A stretch of 64,000 nt of DNA, from contig NEEC01000024.1 in the NCBI GenBank assembly GCA_002189035.1, positions 62,001 to 126,000 on the forward strand, given 5' to 3'. The position numbers and the translations under genes were made by a program. Below, piece after piece: positions 12,901-25,689 of this stretch. Position 1 is the stretch's first letter. Every line of letters starts with the position of its first letter. The DNA comes from Utricularia gibba. Taxonomy: Eukaryota > Streptophyta > Magnoliopsida > Lamiales > Lentibulariaceae. The notes below the pieces were generated by a model. That model made no database searches. It was not told the DNA's origin and saw only the letters and a program-made list of their open reading frames with translations.

Positions 12901-15849
12901 CACTTATTGAATTGGCTTAGGATGTCATGTCGAGCTGACCCAAAATAGTCATTTACCGGCAAATGCTTTATACGCTCTCGTGGGGCAACGGTATCGAGAT
13001 CTTAAGTTGGGTTTTAATTGGCTGCCTACATGGTTTCTCAAGGAAAAGCTTGTCGTTTTTGGGCGGGTGATGTCGTTGTGAACTTCGTTCTGACCCAAGG
13101 TTCGGTCTGACTCCTTTGCCACATCGGGTCCTACTCGACGAAAATCGTGATGCATTATGCTGAAGTTAACGGTATCGTCATCGAGCATAGTCATTAAAAA
13201 ACTTGATGCATTTCTTAACGTTGGGTTTTAATTGGCTGCCTACATGGTTTCTCAAGGAAAAGCTTGTCGTTTTTGGGCGGTGATGTCGTTGTGAACTTCG
13301 TTCTGACCCAAGGTTCGGTCTGACTCCTTTGCCACATCGGGTCCTACTCGACGAAAATCGTGATGCACTTATTGAAGTTAGGATGTCATAGCACCCAAAA
13401 TGGTTTTCTCAACCGCATGCTCAACGGTATCGAGAAGGAGGTCGAGTCGAGCTCGGGCCCATAGTCATTTGTGGCTCGGCAAAAAACTTGATGCATTTCT
13501 TAACGTTGGGTTTTAATTGGCTGCCTACATGGTTTCTCAAGGAAAAGCTTGTCGTTTTTGGGCGGTGATGTCGTTGTGAACTTCGTTCTGACCCAAGGTT
13601 CGCCACATCGACTCGACGAAGTGATTTATTGAAGTTAGGATGTCATGAGCACCCAAAATGGTTTTCTCAACCGCATGCTTTATATCTGAGGAGGCGCTCT
13701 CGTGGGGCAACGGTATCGAGAAGGAGGTCGAGTCGAGCTCGGGCCCATAGTCATTTGTGGCTCGGCAAAAAACTTCGAGGGGAGTCGTCGATCGAACTTG
13801 GGCCCATAGTCTGACTTACATTTCTTTGATGCATCAATTGGACAAAGCTTTCGTTTTTGGGCGGGTGATGTCGTTGTGAACTTCGTTCTGACCCAAGGTT
13901 CGGTCTGACTCCTTTGCCACATCGGGTCCTACTCGACGAAACGTGTGCACTTATTGAAGTTAGGATGTCATGAGCACCCAAAATGGTTTTCTCAACCGCA
14001 TGCTTTATGAGGAGGCGCTCTCGTGGGGCAACGGTATCGAGAAGGAGGTCGAGTCGAGCTCGGGCCCATAGTCATTTGTAGCTCGGCAAAAAACTTGATG
14101 CATTTCTTAACGTTGGGTTTTAATTGGCTGCCTACATGGTTTCTCAAGGAAAAGCTTGTCGTTTTTGGGCGGGTGATGTCGTTGTGAACTTCGTTCTGAC
14201 CCAAGGTTCGGTCTGACTCCTTTGCCACATCGGGTCCTACTCGACGAAAATCGTGATGCACTTATTGAAGTTAGGATGTCATAGCACCCAAAATGGTTTT
14301 CTCAACCGCATGCTTTATATCTGAGGAGGCGCTCTCGTGGGGCAACGGTATCGAGAAGGAGGTCGAGTCGAGCTCGGGCCCATAGTCATTTGTAGCTCGG
14401 CAAAAAACTTGATGCATTTCTTAACGTTGGGTTTTAATTGGCTGCCTACATGGTTTCTCAAGGAAAAGCTTGTCGTTTTTGGGCGGGTGATGTCGTTGTG
14501 AACTTCGTTCTGACCCAAGGTTCGGTCTGACTCCTTTGCCACATCGGGTCCTACTCGACGAAAATCGTGATGCACTTATTGAAGTTAGGATGTCATTGAT
14601 GCTGAGGAGTTAACGGTATCGTCGAGTTTAGTCACTCGGCAAAAAACTTGATGCATTTCTTAACGTTGGGTTTCACATGGAAGCTTGTCGTTTTTGGGCG
14701 TTTGACTATGTCGGGTCCTACTCGACGAAAATCGACTTCGTGGGCATGCTTTATATCTGAGTAACGGTATCGAGAAGGAGGTCGAGTCGAGCTCGGGCCC
14801 ATAGTCATTTGTGGCTCGGCAAAAAACTTGATGCATTTCTTAACGTTGGGTTTTAATTGGCTGCCTACATGGTTTCTCAAGGAAAAGCTTGTCGTTTTTG
14901 GGCGGGTGATGTCGTTGTGAACTTCGTTCTGACCCAAGGTTCGGTCTGACTCCTTTGCCACATCGGGTCCTACTCGACGAAAATCGTGATGCACTTATTG
15001 AAGTTAGGATGTCATAGCACCCAAAATGGTTTTCTCAACCGCATGCTTTATAAATGGTATCGAGAAGGAGGTCGAGTCGAGCTCGGGCCCATAGTCATTT
15101 GTAGCTCGGCAAAAAACTTGATGCATTTCTTAACGTTGGGTTTTAATTGGCTGCCTACATGGTTTCTCAAGGAAAAGCTTGTCGTTTTTGGGCGGGTGAT
15201 GTCGTTGTGAACTTCGTTCTGACCCAAGGTTCGGTCTGACTCCTTTGCCACATCGGGTCCTACTCGACGAAAATCGTGATGCACTTATTGAAGTTAGGAT
15301 GTCATAAGCACCCAAAATGGTTTTCTCAACCGCATGCTTTATCTGAGGAGGCGCTCTCGTGGGGCAACGGTATCGAGAAGGAGGTCGAGTCGAGCTCGGG
15401 CCCATAGTCATTTGGCTCGGCAAAAAACTTGATGCATTTCTTAACGTTGGGTTTTAATTGGCTGCCTACATGGTTTCTCAAGGAAAAGCTTGTCGTTTTT
15501 TGGGCGGGTGATGTCGTTGTGAACTTCGTTCTGACCCAAGGTTCGGTCTGACTCCTTTGCCACATCGGGTCCTACTCGACGAAAATCGTGATGCACTCAT
15601 GAGCACCCAAAATGGTTTTCTCAACCGCATGCTTTATATCTGAGGAGGCGCTCTCGTGGGGATCGTCGAGCTCGATAGTCACTCGGCAAAAAACTTGATG
15701 TTTCTTAACGTTGGGTTTTAATTGGCTGCCTACATGGTTTCTCAAGGAAAAGCTTGTCGTTTTTGGGCGGGTGTCTGATGTTCGTTGTGAACATACCCAA
15801 GGTTCTCTGCTTTTGAACATCGGGTCCTAGACGAAAATCGCACGTTATT

Positions 15850-18800
15850 GAAGTTAGGATGTCATCACCCAAAATGGTTTTCTCAACCGCATGCTTTATA
15901 TTGAGGCAACGGTATCGAGAAGGAGGTCGAGTCGAGCTCGGGCCCATAGTCATTTGTAGCTCGGCAAAAAACTTGATGCATTTCTTAACGTTGGGTTTTA
16001 ATTGGCTGCCTACATGGTTTCTCAAGGAAAAGCTTGTCGTTTTTGGGCGGGTGATGTCGTTGTGAACTTCGTTCTGACCCAAGGTTCGGTCTGACTCACA
16101 TCGGGTCCTACTCGACGAAAATCGTGATGCACTTATTGAAGTTAGGATGTCATGCACCAAAATGGTTTTCTCAACCGCATGCTTTATATCTGAGGAGGCG
16201 CTCTCGTGGGGCAACGGTATCGAGAAGGAGGTCGAGTCGAGCTCGGGCCCATAGTCATTTGTAGCTCGGCAAAAAACTTGATGCATTTCTTAACGTTGGG
16301 TTTTAATTGGCTGCCTACATGGTTTCTCAAGGAAAAGCTTGTCGTTTTTGGGCGGGTGATGTCGTTGTGAACTTCGTTCTGACCCAAGGTTCGGTCTGAC
16401 TCCTTTGCCACATCGGGTCCTACTCGACGAAAATCGTGATGCACTTATTGAAGTTAGGATGTCATAAGCACCCAAAATGGTTTTCTCAACCGCATGCTTT
16501 ATATCTGAGGAGGCGCTCTCGTGGGGCAACGGTATCGAGAAGGAGGTCGAGTCGAGCTCGGGCCCATAGTCATTTGTAGGCTCAAAAAACTTGATGCGGG
16601 GTTTTAATTGGCTGCCTACATGGTTTCTCAAGGAAAAGCTTGTCGTTTTTGGGCGGGTGATGTCGTTGTGAACTTCGTTCTGACCCAAGGTTCGTCTGAC
16701 TGGGTCCTACTCGACGAAAAGTCGTGCTGCACTTATTGAAGTTAGGATGTCATGAGCACCCAAAATGGTTTTCTCAACCGCATGCTTTATAAGGAGGCGC
16801 TCTCGTGGGGCAACGGTATCGAGAAGGAGGTCGAGTCGAGCTCGGGCCCATAGTCCTCGGCAAAAAACTTGATGCATTTCTTAACGTTGGGTTTTAATTG
16901 GCTGCCTACATGGTTTCTCAAGGAAAAGCTTGTCGTTTTTGGGCGGTCGTTGTGAACTTCGTTCTGACCCAAGGTTCGGTCTGACTCCTTTGCCACATCG
17001 GGTCCTACTCGACGAAAATCGTGATGCACTTATTGAAGTTAGGATGTCATGAGCACCCAAAATGGTTTTCGCATGCTTTATATTGAGGAGGCGCTCTCGC
17101 AACGGTATCGAGAAGGAGGTCGAGTCGAGCTCGGGCCCATAGTCATTTGTAGCTCGGCAAAAAACTTGATGCATTTCTTAACGTTGGGTTTTAATTGGCT
17201 GCCTACATGGTTTCTCAAGGAAAAGCTTGTCGTTTTTGGGCGGGTGATGTCGTTGTGAACTTCGTTCTGACCCAAGGTTCGGTCTGACTCCTTTGCCACA
17301 TCGGGTCCTACTCGACGAAAATCGTGATGCACTTATTGAAGTTAGGATGTCATAAGCACCCAAAATGGTTTTCTCAACCGCATGCTTTATATCTGAGGAG
17401 GCGCTCTCGTGGGGCAACGGTATCGAGAAGGAGGTCGAGTCGAGCTCGGGCCCATAGTCATTTGTAGCTCGGCAAAAAACTTGATGCATTTCTTAACGTT
17501 GGGTTTTAATTGGCTGCCTACATGGTTTCTCAAGGAAAAGCTTGTTTTTTGGGCGGGTGATGTCGTTGTGAACTTCGTTCTGACCCAAGGTTCGGTCTGA
17601 CTCCTTTGCCACATCGGGTCCTACTCGACGAAAATCGTGATGCACTTATTGAAGTTAGGATGTCATAAGCACCCAAAATGGTTTTCTCAACCGCATGCTT
17701 TATATCTGAGGAGGCGCTCTCGTGGGGCAACGGTATCGAGAAGGAGGTCGAGTCGAGCTCGGGCCCATAGTCATTTGTAGCTCGGCAAAAAACTTGATGC
17801 ATTTCTTAACGTTGGGTTTTAATTGGCTGCCTACATGGTTTCTCAAGGAAAAGCTTGTCGTTTTTGGGCGGGTGATGTCGTTGTGAACTTCGTTCTGACC
17901 CAAGGTTCGGTCTGACTCCTTTCCACATCGGGTCCTACTCGACGAAAATCGTGATGCACTTATTGAAGTTAGGATGTCATAAGCACCCAAAATGGTTTTC
18001 TCAACCGCATGCTTTATATCTGAGGAGGCGCTCTCGTGGGGCAACGGTATCGAGAGGAGGTCGAGTCGAGCTCGGGCCCATAGTCATTTGTAGCTCGGCA
18101 AAAAACTTGATGCATTTCTTAACGTTGGGTTTTAATTGGCTGCCTACATGGTTTCTCAAGGAAAAGCTTGTCGTTTTTGGGCGGTGATGTCGTTGTGAAC
18201 TTCGTTCTGACCCAAGGTTCGGTCTGACTCCTTTGCCACATCGGGTCCTACTCGACGAAAATCGTGATGCACTTATTGAAGTTAGGATGTCATAAGCACC
18301 CAAAATGGTTTTCTCAACCGCATGCTTTATATCTGAGGAGGCGCTAACGGTATCGAGAAGGAGGTCGAGTCGAGCTCGGGCCCATAGTCATTTGTAGCTC
18401 GGCAAAAAACTTGATGCATTTCTTAACGTTGGGTTTTAATTGGCTGCCTACATGGTTTCTCAAGGAAAAGCTTGTCGTTTTTGGGCGGGTGATGTCGTTG
18501 TGAACTTCGTTCTGACCCAAGGTTCGGTCTGACTCCTTTGCCACATCGGGTCCTACTCGACGAAAATCGTGATGCACTTATTGAAGTTAGGATGTCATAA
18601 GCACCCAAAATGGTTTTCTCAACCGCATGCTTTATATCTGAGGAGGCGCTCTCGTGGGGCAACGGTATCGAGAAGGAGGTCGAGTCGAGCTCGGGCCCAT
18701 AGTCATTTGTAGCTCGGCAAAAAACTTGATGCATTTCTTAACGTTGGTTTTAATTGGCTGCCTACATGGTTTCTCAAGGAAAAGCTTGTCGTTTTTGGGC

Positions 18801-21800
18801 GGGTGATGTCGTTGTGAACTTCGTTCTGACCCAAGGTTCGGTCTGACTCCTTTGCCACATCGGGTCCTACTCGACGAAAATCGTGATGCACTTATTGAAG
18901 TTAGGATGTCATGAGCACCCAAAATGGTTTTCTCAACCGCATGCTTTATATTGAGGAGGCGCTCTCGTGGGGCAACGGTATCGAGTCGAGTCGAGCTCGG
19001 GCCCATAGTCATTTGTAGCTCGGCAAAAAACTTGATGCATTTCTTAACGTTGGGTTTTAATTGGCTGCCTACATGGTTTCTCAAGGAAAAGCTTGTCGTT
19101 TTTGGGCGGGTGATGTCGTTGTGAACTTCGTTCTGACCCAAGGTTCGGTCTGACTCCTTTGCCACATCGGGTCCTACTCGACGAAAATCGTGATGCACTT
19201 ATTGAAGTTAGGATGTCATGAGCACCCAAAATGGTTTTCTCAACCGCATGCTTTATATCTGAGGAGGCGCTCTCGTGGGGCAACGGTATCGTCGAGTCGA
19301 GCTCGGGCCCATAGTCATTTGTGGCTCGGCAAAAAACTTGATGCATTTAACGTTGGGTTTTAATTGGCTGCCTACATGGTTTCTCAAGGAAAAGCTTGTC
19401 GTTTTTGGGCGGGTGATGTCGTTGTGAACTTCGTTCTGACCCAAGGTTCGGTCTGACTCCTTGTCGGGTCCTACTCGACGAAAATCGTGATGCACTTATT
19501 GAAGTTAGGATGTCGCACCCAAAATGGTTTTCTCAACCGCATGCTTTATATCGAGGAGGCGCTCTCGTGGGGCAACGGTATCGTCGAGTCGAGCTCGGGC
19601 CCATAGTCATTTGTAGCTCGGCAAAAAACTTGATGCATTTCTTAACGTTGGGTTTTAATTGGCTGCCTACATGGTTTCTCAAGGAAAAGCTTGTCGTTTT
19701 TGGGCGGGTGATGTCGTTGTGAACTTCGTTCTGACCCAAGGTTCGGTCTGACTCCTTTGCCACATCGGGTCCTACTCGACGAAAATCGTGATGCACTTAT
19801 TGAAGTTAGGATGTCATAAGCACCCAAAATGGTTTTCTCAACCGCATGCTTTATATCTGAGGAGGCGCTCTCGTGGGGCAACGGTATCGAGAAGGAGGTC
19901 GAGTCGAGCTCGGGCCCATAGTCATTTGTAGCTCGGCAAAAAACTTGATGCATTTCTTAACGTTGGGTTTTAATTGGCTGCCTACATGGTTTCTCAAGGA
20001 AAAGCTTGTCGTTTTTGGGCGGGTGATGTCGTTGTGAACTTCGTTCTGACCCAAGGTTCGGTCTGACTCCTTTGCCACATCGGGTCCTACTCGACGAAAA
20101 TCGTGATGCACTTATTGAAGTTAGGATGTCATAAGCACCCAAAATGGTTTTCTCAACCGCATGCTTTATATCTGAGGAGGCGCTCTCGTGGGGCAACGGT
20201 ATCGAGAAGGAGGTCGAGTCGAGCTCGGGCCCATAGTCATTTGTAGCTCGGCAAAAAACTTGATGCATTTCTTAACGTTGGGTTTTAATTGGCTGCCTAC
20301 ATGGTTTCTCAAGGAAAAGCTTGTCGTTTTTGGCGGGTGATGTCGTTGTGAACTTCGTTCTGACCCAAGGTTCGGTCTGACTCCTTTTTCCACATCGGGT
20401 CCTACTCGACGAAAATCGTGATGCACTTATTGAAGTTAGGATGTCATAAGCACCCAAAATGGTTTTCTCAACCGCATGCTTTATATCTGAGGAGGCGCTC
20501 TCGTGGGCAACGGTATCGAGAAGGAGGTCGAGTCGAGCTCGGGCCCATAGTCATTTGTGCTCGGCAAAAAACTTGATGCATTTCTTAACGTTGGGTTTTA
20601 ATTGGCTGCCTACATGGTTTCTCAAGGAAAAGCTTGTCGTTTTTGGGCGGGTGATGTCGTTGTGAACTTCGTTCTGACCCAAGGTTCGGTCTGACTCCTT
20701 TGCCACATCGGGTCCTACTCGACGAAAATCGTGATGCACTTATTGAAGTTAGGATGTCATAAGCACCCAAAATGGTTTTCTCAACCGCATGCTTTATATC
20801 TGAGGAGGCGCTCTCGTGGGCAACGGTATCGAGAAGGAGGTCGAGTCGAGCTCGGGCCCATAGTCATTTGTAGCTCGGCAAAAAACTTGATGCATTTCTT
20901 AACGTTGGGTTTTAATTGGCTGCCTACATGGTTTCTCAAGGAAAAGCTTGTCGTTTTTGGGCGGGTGATGTCGTTGTGAACTTCGTTCTGACCCAAGGTT
21001 CGGTCTGACTCCTTTGCCACATCGGGTCCTACTCGACGAAAATCGTGATGCACTTATTGAAGTTAGGATGTCATAAGCACCCAAAATGGTTTTCTCAACC
21101 GCATGCTTTATATCCGCTCTCGTGGGCAACGGTATCGAGAGGAGGTCGAGTCGAGCTCGGCCCATAGTCATTTGTGGCTCGGCAAAAAACTCTGCCTCGT
21201 TGTGAACTTGTGATTCGTTCTGACCCAAGGTTACTCGGACTCGTCATTAAAGTTAGGATGTCATGAGCACCCAAAATGGTTTTCTCAACCGCATATATCG
21301 AGAAGGATCGGTCGAGTCGAGCTCGGGCCCATAGTCATTTGTAGCTCGGCAAAAAAACTTGATGCATTTCTTAACGTTGGGTTTTAATTGGCTGCCTACA
21401 TGGTTTCTCAAGGAAAAGCTTGTCGTTTTTGGGCGGGTGATGTCGTTGTGAACTTCGTTCTGACCCAAGGTTCGGTCTGACTCCTTTGCCACATCGGGTC
21501 CTACTCGACGAAAATCGTGATGCACTTATTGAAGTTAGGATGTCATAGCACCCAAAATGGTTTTCTCAACCGCATGCTTTATATCTGAGGAGGCGCTCTC
21601 GTGGGGCAACGGTATCGAGAAGGAGGTCGAGTCGAGCTCGGGCCCATAGTCATTTGTGGCTCGGCAAAAAACTTGATGCATTTTTAACGTTGGGTTTTAA
21701 TGGCTGCCTACATGGTTTCTCAAGGAAAAGCTTGTCGTTTTTGGCGGGTGATGTCGTTGTGAACTTCGTTCTGACCCAAGGTTCGGTCTGACTCCTTTCC

Positions 21801-24680
21801 ACATCGGGTCCTACTCGACGAAAATCGTGATGCACTTATTGAAGTTAGGATGTCATAAGCACCCAAAATGGTTTTCTCAACCGCATGCTTTATATCTGAG
21901 GAAGGCGCTCTCGTGGGGCAACGGTATCGAGAAGGAGGTCGAGTCGAGCTCGGGCCCATAGTCATTTGTAGCTCGGCAAAAAACTTGATGCATTTCTTAA
22001 CGTTGGGTTTTAATTGGCTGCCTACATGGTTTCTCAAGGAAAAGCTTGTCGTTTTTGGGCGGGTGATGTCGTTGTGAACTTCGTTCTGACCCAAGGTTCG
22101 GTCTGACTCCTTTGCCACATCGGGTCCTACTCGACGAAAATCGTGATGCACTTATTGAAGTTAGGATGTCATAAGCACCCAAAATGGTTTTCTCAACCGC
22201 ATGCTTTATATCTGGAGGCGCTCTCGTGGGGCAACGGTATCGAGAAGGAGGTCGAGTCGAGCTCGGGCCCATAGTCATTTGTGGCTCGGCAAAAAACTTG
22301 ATGCATTTCTTAACGTTGGGTTTTAATTGGCTGCCTACATGGTTTCTCAAGGAAAAGCTTGTCGTTTTTGGGCGGGTGATGTCGTTGTGAACTTCGTTCT
22401 GACCCAAGGTTCGGTCTGACTCCTTTTTCCACATCGGGTCCTACTCGACGAAAATCGTGATGCACTTATTGAAGTTAGGATGTCATAAGCACCCAAAATG
22501 GTTTTCTCAACCGCATGCTTTATATTTGAGGAGGCGCTCTCGTGGGGCAACGGTATCGAGAAGGAGGTCGAGTCGAGCTCGGGCCCATAGTCATTTGTAG
22601 CTCGGCAAAAAACTTGATGCATTTCTTAACGTTGGGTTTTAATTGGCTGCCTACATGGTTTCTCAAGGAAAAGCTTGTCGTTTTTGGGCGGGTGATGTCG
22701 TTGTGAACTTCGTTCTGACCCAAGGTTCGGTCTGACTCCTTTGCCACATCGGGTCCTACTCGACGAAAATCGTGATGCACTTATTGAAGTTAGGATGTCA
22801 TGAGCACCCAAAATGGTTTTCTCAACCGCATGCTTTATATCTGAGGAGGCGCTCTCGTGGGGCAACGGTATCGAGAAGGAGGTCGAGTCGAGCTCGGGCC
22901 CATAGTCATTTGTGGCTCGGCAAAAAACTTGATGCATTTCTTAACGTTGGGTTTTAATTGGCTGCCTACATGGTTTCTCAAGGAAAAGCTTGTCGTTTTT
23001 GGGCGGGTGATGTCGTTGTGAACTTCGTTCTGACCCAAGGTTCGGTCTGACTCCTTTGCCACATCGGGTCCTACTCGACGAAAATCGTGATGCACTTATT
23101 GAAGTTAGGATGTCATGAGCACCCAAAATGGTTTTCTCAACCGCATGCTTTATATTGATAAGGCGCTCTCGTGGGGCAACGGTATCGAGCAGGTGGTCGA
23201 GTCGAGCTCTGGCCCATAGTCATTTGTAGCTCGGCAAAAAACTTGATGCATTTCTTAACGTTGGGTTTTAATTGGCTGCCTACATGGTTTCTCAAGGAAA
23301 AGCTTGTCGTTTTTGGGCGGGTGATGTCATTGTGAACTTCGTTCTGACCCAAGGTTCGGTCTGACTCCTTTGCCACATCGGGTCCTACTCGACGAAAATC
23401 GTGCTGCACTTATTGAAGTTAGGATGTCATGCACCCAAAATGCAACCGCATGCTTTATATTTGATGTGGGGCAACGGTATCGAGAAGGAGGTCGAGTCGA
23501 GCTCGGGCCCATAGTCATTTGTAGCTCGTCAAAAAATTTGATGCATTTTTAACGTTGGGTTTTAATTGGCTGCCTACATGGTTTCTCAAGGAGAAGCTTG
23601 TCGTTTTTGGGCGGGTGATGTCGTTGTGAACTTCGTTCTGACCCAAGGTTCGGTCTGACTCCTTTGCCACATCGGGTCCTACTCGACGAAAATCACTTAT
23701 TGAAGTTAGTAAGCACCAAAATGGTTTTCTCAACCGCATGCCTTATATCTGAGGAGGCGCTCTCGTGGGCAACGGTATCGAGAAGGAGGTCGAGTCGAGC
23801 TCGGGCCCATAGTCATTTGTAGCTCGGCAAAAAACTTGATGCATTTCTTAACGTTGGGTTTTAATTGGCTGCCTACATGGTTTCTCAAGGAAAAGCTTGT
23901 CGTTTTTGGGCGGGTGATGTCGTTGTGAACTTCGTTCTGACCCAAGGTTCGGTCTGACTCCTTTGCCACATCGGGTCCTACTCGACGAAAATCGTGATGC
24001 ACTTATTGAAGTTAGGATGTCATGAGCACCCAAAATGGTTTTCTCAACCGCATGCTTTATATTTGATAAGGCGCTCTCGTGGGGCAACGGTATCGAGAAG
24101 GAGGTCGAGTCGAGCTCGGGCCCATAGTCATTTGTAGCTCGGCAAAAAATTGATGCATTTCTTAACGTTGGGTTTTAATTGGCTGCCTACATGGTTTCTC
24201 AAGGAAAAGCTTGTCGTTTTTGGGCGGGTGATGTCGTTGTGAACTTCGTTCTGACCCAAGGTTCGGTCTGACTCCTTTGCCACATCGGGTCCTACTCGAC
24301 GAAAATCGTGATGCACTTATTGAAGTTAGGATGTCATAAGCACCCAAAATGGTTTTCTCAACCGCATGCCTTATATCTGAGGAGGCGCTCTCGTGGGGCA
24401 ACGGTATCGAGAAGGAGGTCGAGTCGAGCTCGGGCCCATAGTCATTTGTAGCTCGGCAAAAAACTTGATGCATTTATTAACGTTGGGTTTTAATTGGCTG
24501 CCTACATGGTTTCTCAAGGAAAAGCTTGTCGTTTTTGGGCGGGTGATGTCGTTGTGAACTTCGTTCTGACCCAAGGTTCGGTCTGACTCCTTTGCCACAT
24601 CGGGTCCTACTCGACGAAAATCGTGATGCATTTATTGAAGTTAGGAGGTGTCATGAGCACCCAAAATGGTTTTCTCAACC
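15850..24680. repeat. Homogenised core of the satellite array
   Basis: Here most monomers are 312-316 bp and near-identical. The differences are single-base deletions in short runs (GGGCGGGTG or GGGCGGTG, TGGGGCAAC or TGGGCAAC) and the shared subtype changes cataagc/catgagc and tgtagc/tgtggc. Runs of the same subtype, such as consecutive cataagc monomers from about 17,350 to 18,600, point to local homogenisation by unequal exchange or conversion. A few monomers are shortened, for example around 16,570-16,850 and 21,110-21,300. Confidence 0.85.
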
Positions 24681-25020
24681 GCATGCTTTATATTTGATGA
24701 GGCGCTCTCGTGGGGCAACGGTATCGAGAGGAGGTCGAGTCGAGCTCGGGCCCATAGTCATTTGTAGCTCGGCAAAAAAATTGATGCATTTATTAACAAT
24801 TGGCTGCCTACATGGTTTCTCAAGGAAAAGCTTGTCGTTTTTGGGCGTTGTGAACTTCGTTCTGACCCAAGGTTCGATCTGACTTCTTTGCCACATCGGG
24901 TCCTACTCGACGAAAATCGTGATGCATTATTGAAGTTCATGAGCACTCAAAATGGTTTTCGCATGCTCGCTGTGGGCATTGGTATCCTCGAGTTCGCACA
25001 TAGTCCTCTCGAAATTGACT

Positions 25021-25042
25021 TGATATATATATATATATATTT
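25021..25042. repeat. (TA)n microsatellite at the array border
   Basis: A short TA run follows the last decayed satellite piece. The same TA run plus its downstream context (TTTATTTTTCATTTATACTG) recurs at about 25,921-25,950. It is therefore part of a larger repeated unit rather than an independent microsatellite. Confidence 0.85.
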
Positions 25043-25054
25043 ATTTTTCATTTA

Positions 25055-25345
25055 TACTGCCACTCGACCCTTAGGAGCATTTGGATTGAGTGGACATCAT
25101 AAGGGCACAAGGACGTGGTTTACGCATAACCCACGCCCGTGTGGCATTGGCATGCTGCTGCGTACGCACACGGCGTGGTTTACGCACAACCCACGCCCGT
25201 GTCGCGTTGTCATGCAGCTGCGTTTGCACAAGGGCGTTGTTTAACCATAACCCACGCCCGTGTGGCGTTGTCATGCTGCTGCGTGTGTTTACGGGGCTTG
25301 CTTGCGGTGCTGTTGCGTATGCACACATGCTGCTTGCGGTGCTCG
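25055..25345. repeat. Composite hairpin repeat (one H2 plus three H1 units), copy 1
   Basis: This holds one H2 dyad (CACTCGACCC, 13-14 nt, GGATTGAGTG) near 25,060-25,094, then three tandem units of 60-61 bp. Each unit contains CCCACGCCCGTGT preceded by a partly complementary GCGTGGTTTACGCA or similar, which gives the H1 hairpin. Equivalent bases end at 25,140, 25,200 and 25,261. The spacer carries GCATGCTGCTGCGT. The same composite is present at 49,340-49,659 and, reduced, at 25,940-26,058. No coding sense was found. Confidence 0.85.
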
Positions 25346-25572
25346 AGCGCAAAGTCAGTGTTAGCCCGGCGAAAAAAGTGATGCATTTCTTATCGTTGGG
25401 TTTTCATGAGCTGCGTAAAATTGTTTTTTGATTAAACGACTTCTAGATTTGGGGCGCTCTCAAGGTGAACTCGGTCCGAGCCCCGGGTTCGGGGTGGCTC
25501 ATGAGCCCAGTCGGGTCCGACTCGACGAAAGTGATGATGCATTTGTAGAAATTAGGATGTCACGTGCACCCC
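25340..25572 (+). repeat. Single diverged relative of the 315-bp satellite monomer
   Basis: This lone segment aligns in order with about 225 bp of the satellite monomer. Shared blocks include GATGCATTTCTTA with CGTTGGGTTTT following, TCGGGTCC then ACTCGACGAAA, GATGCA, and TTAGGATGTCA followed by GCACCC. It lacks the monomer part from the CTCAACC block to the GGTCGAG block. It joins directly to the H1 hairpin repeat on its left and to unrelated AT-rich DNA on its right. It is too diverged to be an ordinary edge monomer, and it may represent the dispersed sequence from which the satellite was amplified. Confidence 0.85.
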
Positions 25573-25689
25573 ACATTACAAAAAAATTATTTTTATAATC
25601 ATAAGGTATATGCTTTTTAAAATATAAATAATGTAAATATGTTATTTATTAAACCATATAAAACATACGAAAGTTTCTTATTTTCTAAT

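Larger units (their letters stand above)
1..25015. repeat. Tandem satellite array, 315-bp monomer
   Basis: A head-to-tail array fills the first 25 kb. In the homogeneous part the spacing is exactly 315 bp: the same six bases (gcctac) lie at 19980 and 20295, and equivalent repeat landmarks recur at 315-bp steps elsewhere. Landmarks in order along each monomer are GGGTCCTACTCGACG, TTGAAGTTAGGATGTCA, CCAAAATGGTTTTCTCAACC, GGCAACGGTATCGAGAAGG, CTTGATGCATTTCTTAACG, TTGGCTGCCTACATGG and TTCGTTCTGACCCAAGG. Each full monomer carries one AAGCTT, GAGCTC, GGGCCC and GCATGC site, so HindIII, SacI, ApaI or SphI should give a 315-bp ladder. Variants are shared among monomers (cataagc, catgagc or catagc; tgtagctcgg or tgtggctcgg). 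I saw no stable higher-order period. About 80 copies are present, and the left end lies outside the window. Possible roles (pericentromeric, subtelomeric, knob) cannot be told from sequence alone. Confidence 0.97.

Noticed and set aside
15850-24680. CENP-B box in the satellite (TTCGTTCTGACCCAAGG looks partly similar)
   Set aside because: It lacks the required A and CGGG positions of the core motif.
1-25015. Many recurrent ORFs of 60-190 codons on both strands in the array
   Set aside because: They repeat with the 315-bp period, overlap in several frames and carry no known domain. They follow from a period divisible by three.
1-25015. CRISPR array
   Set aside because: The repeated unit is 315 bp with no unique spacers, and the window is plant nuclear DNA.
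25105-25261. Telomere-like repeat, because of TAACCC within the hairpin units
   Set aside because: The plant telomere unit is TTTAGGG/CCCTAAA. Here TAACCC is part of a 60-bp hairpin unit.
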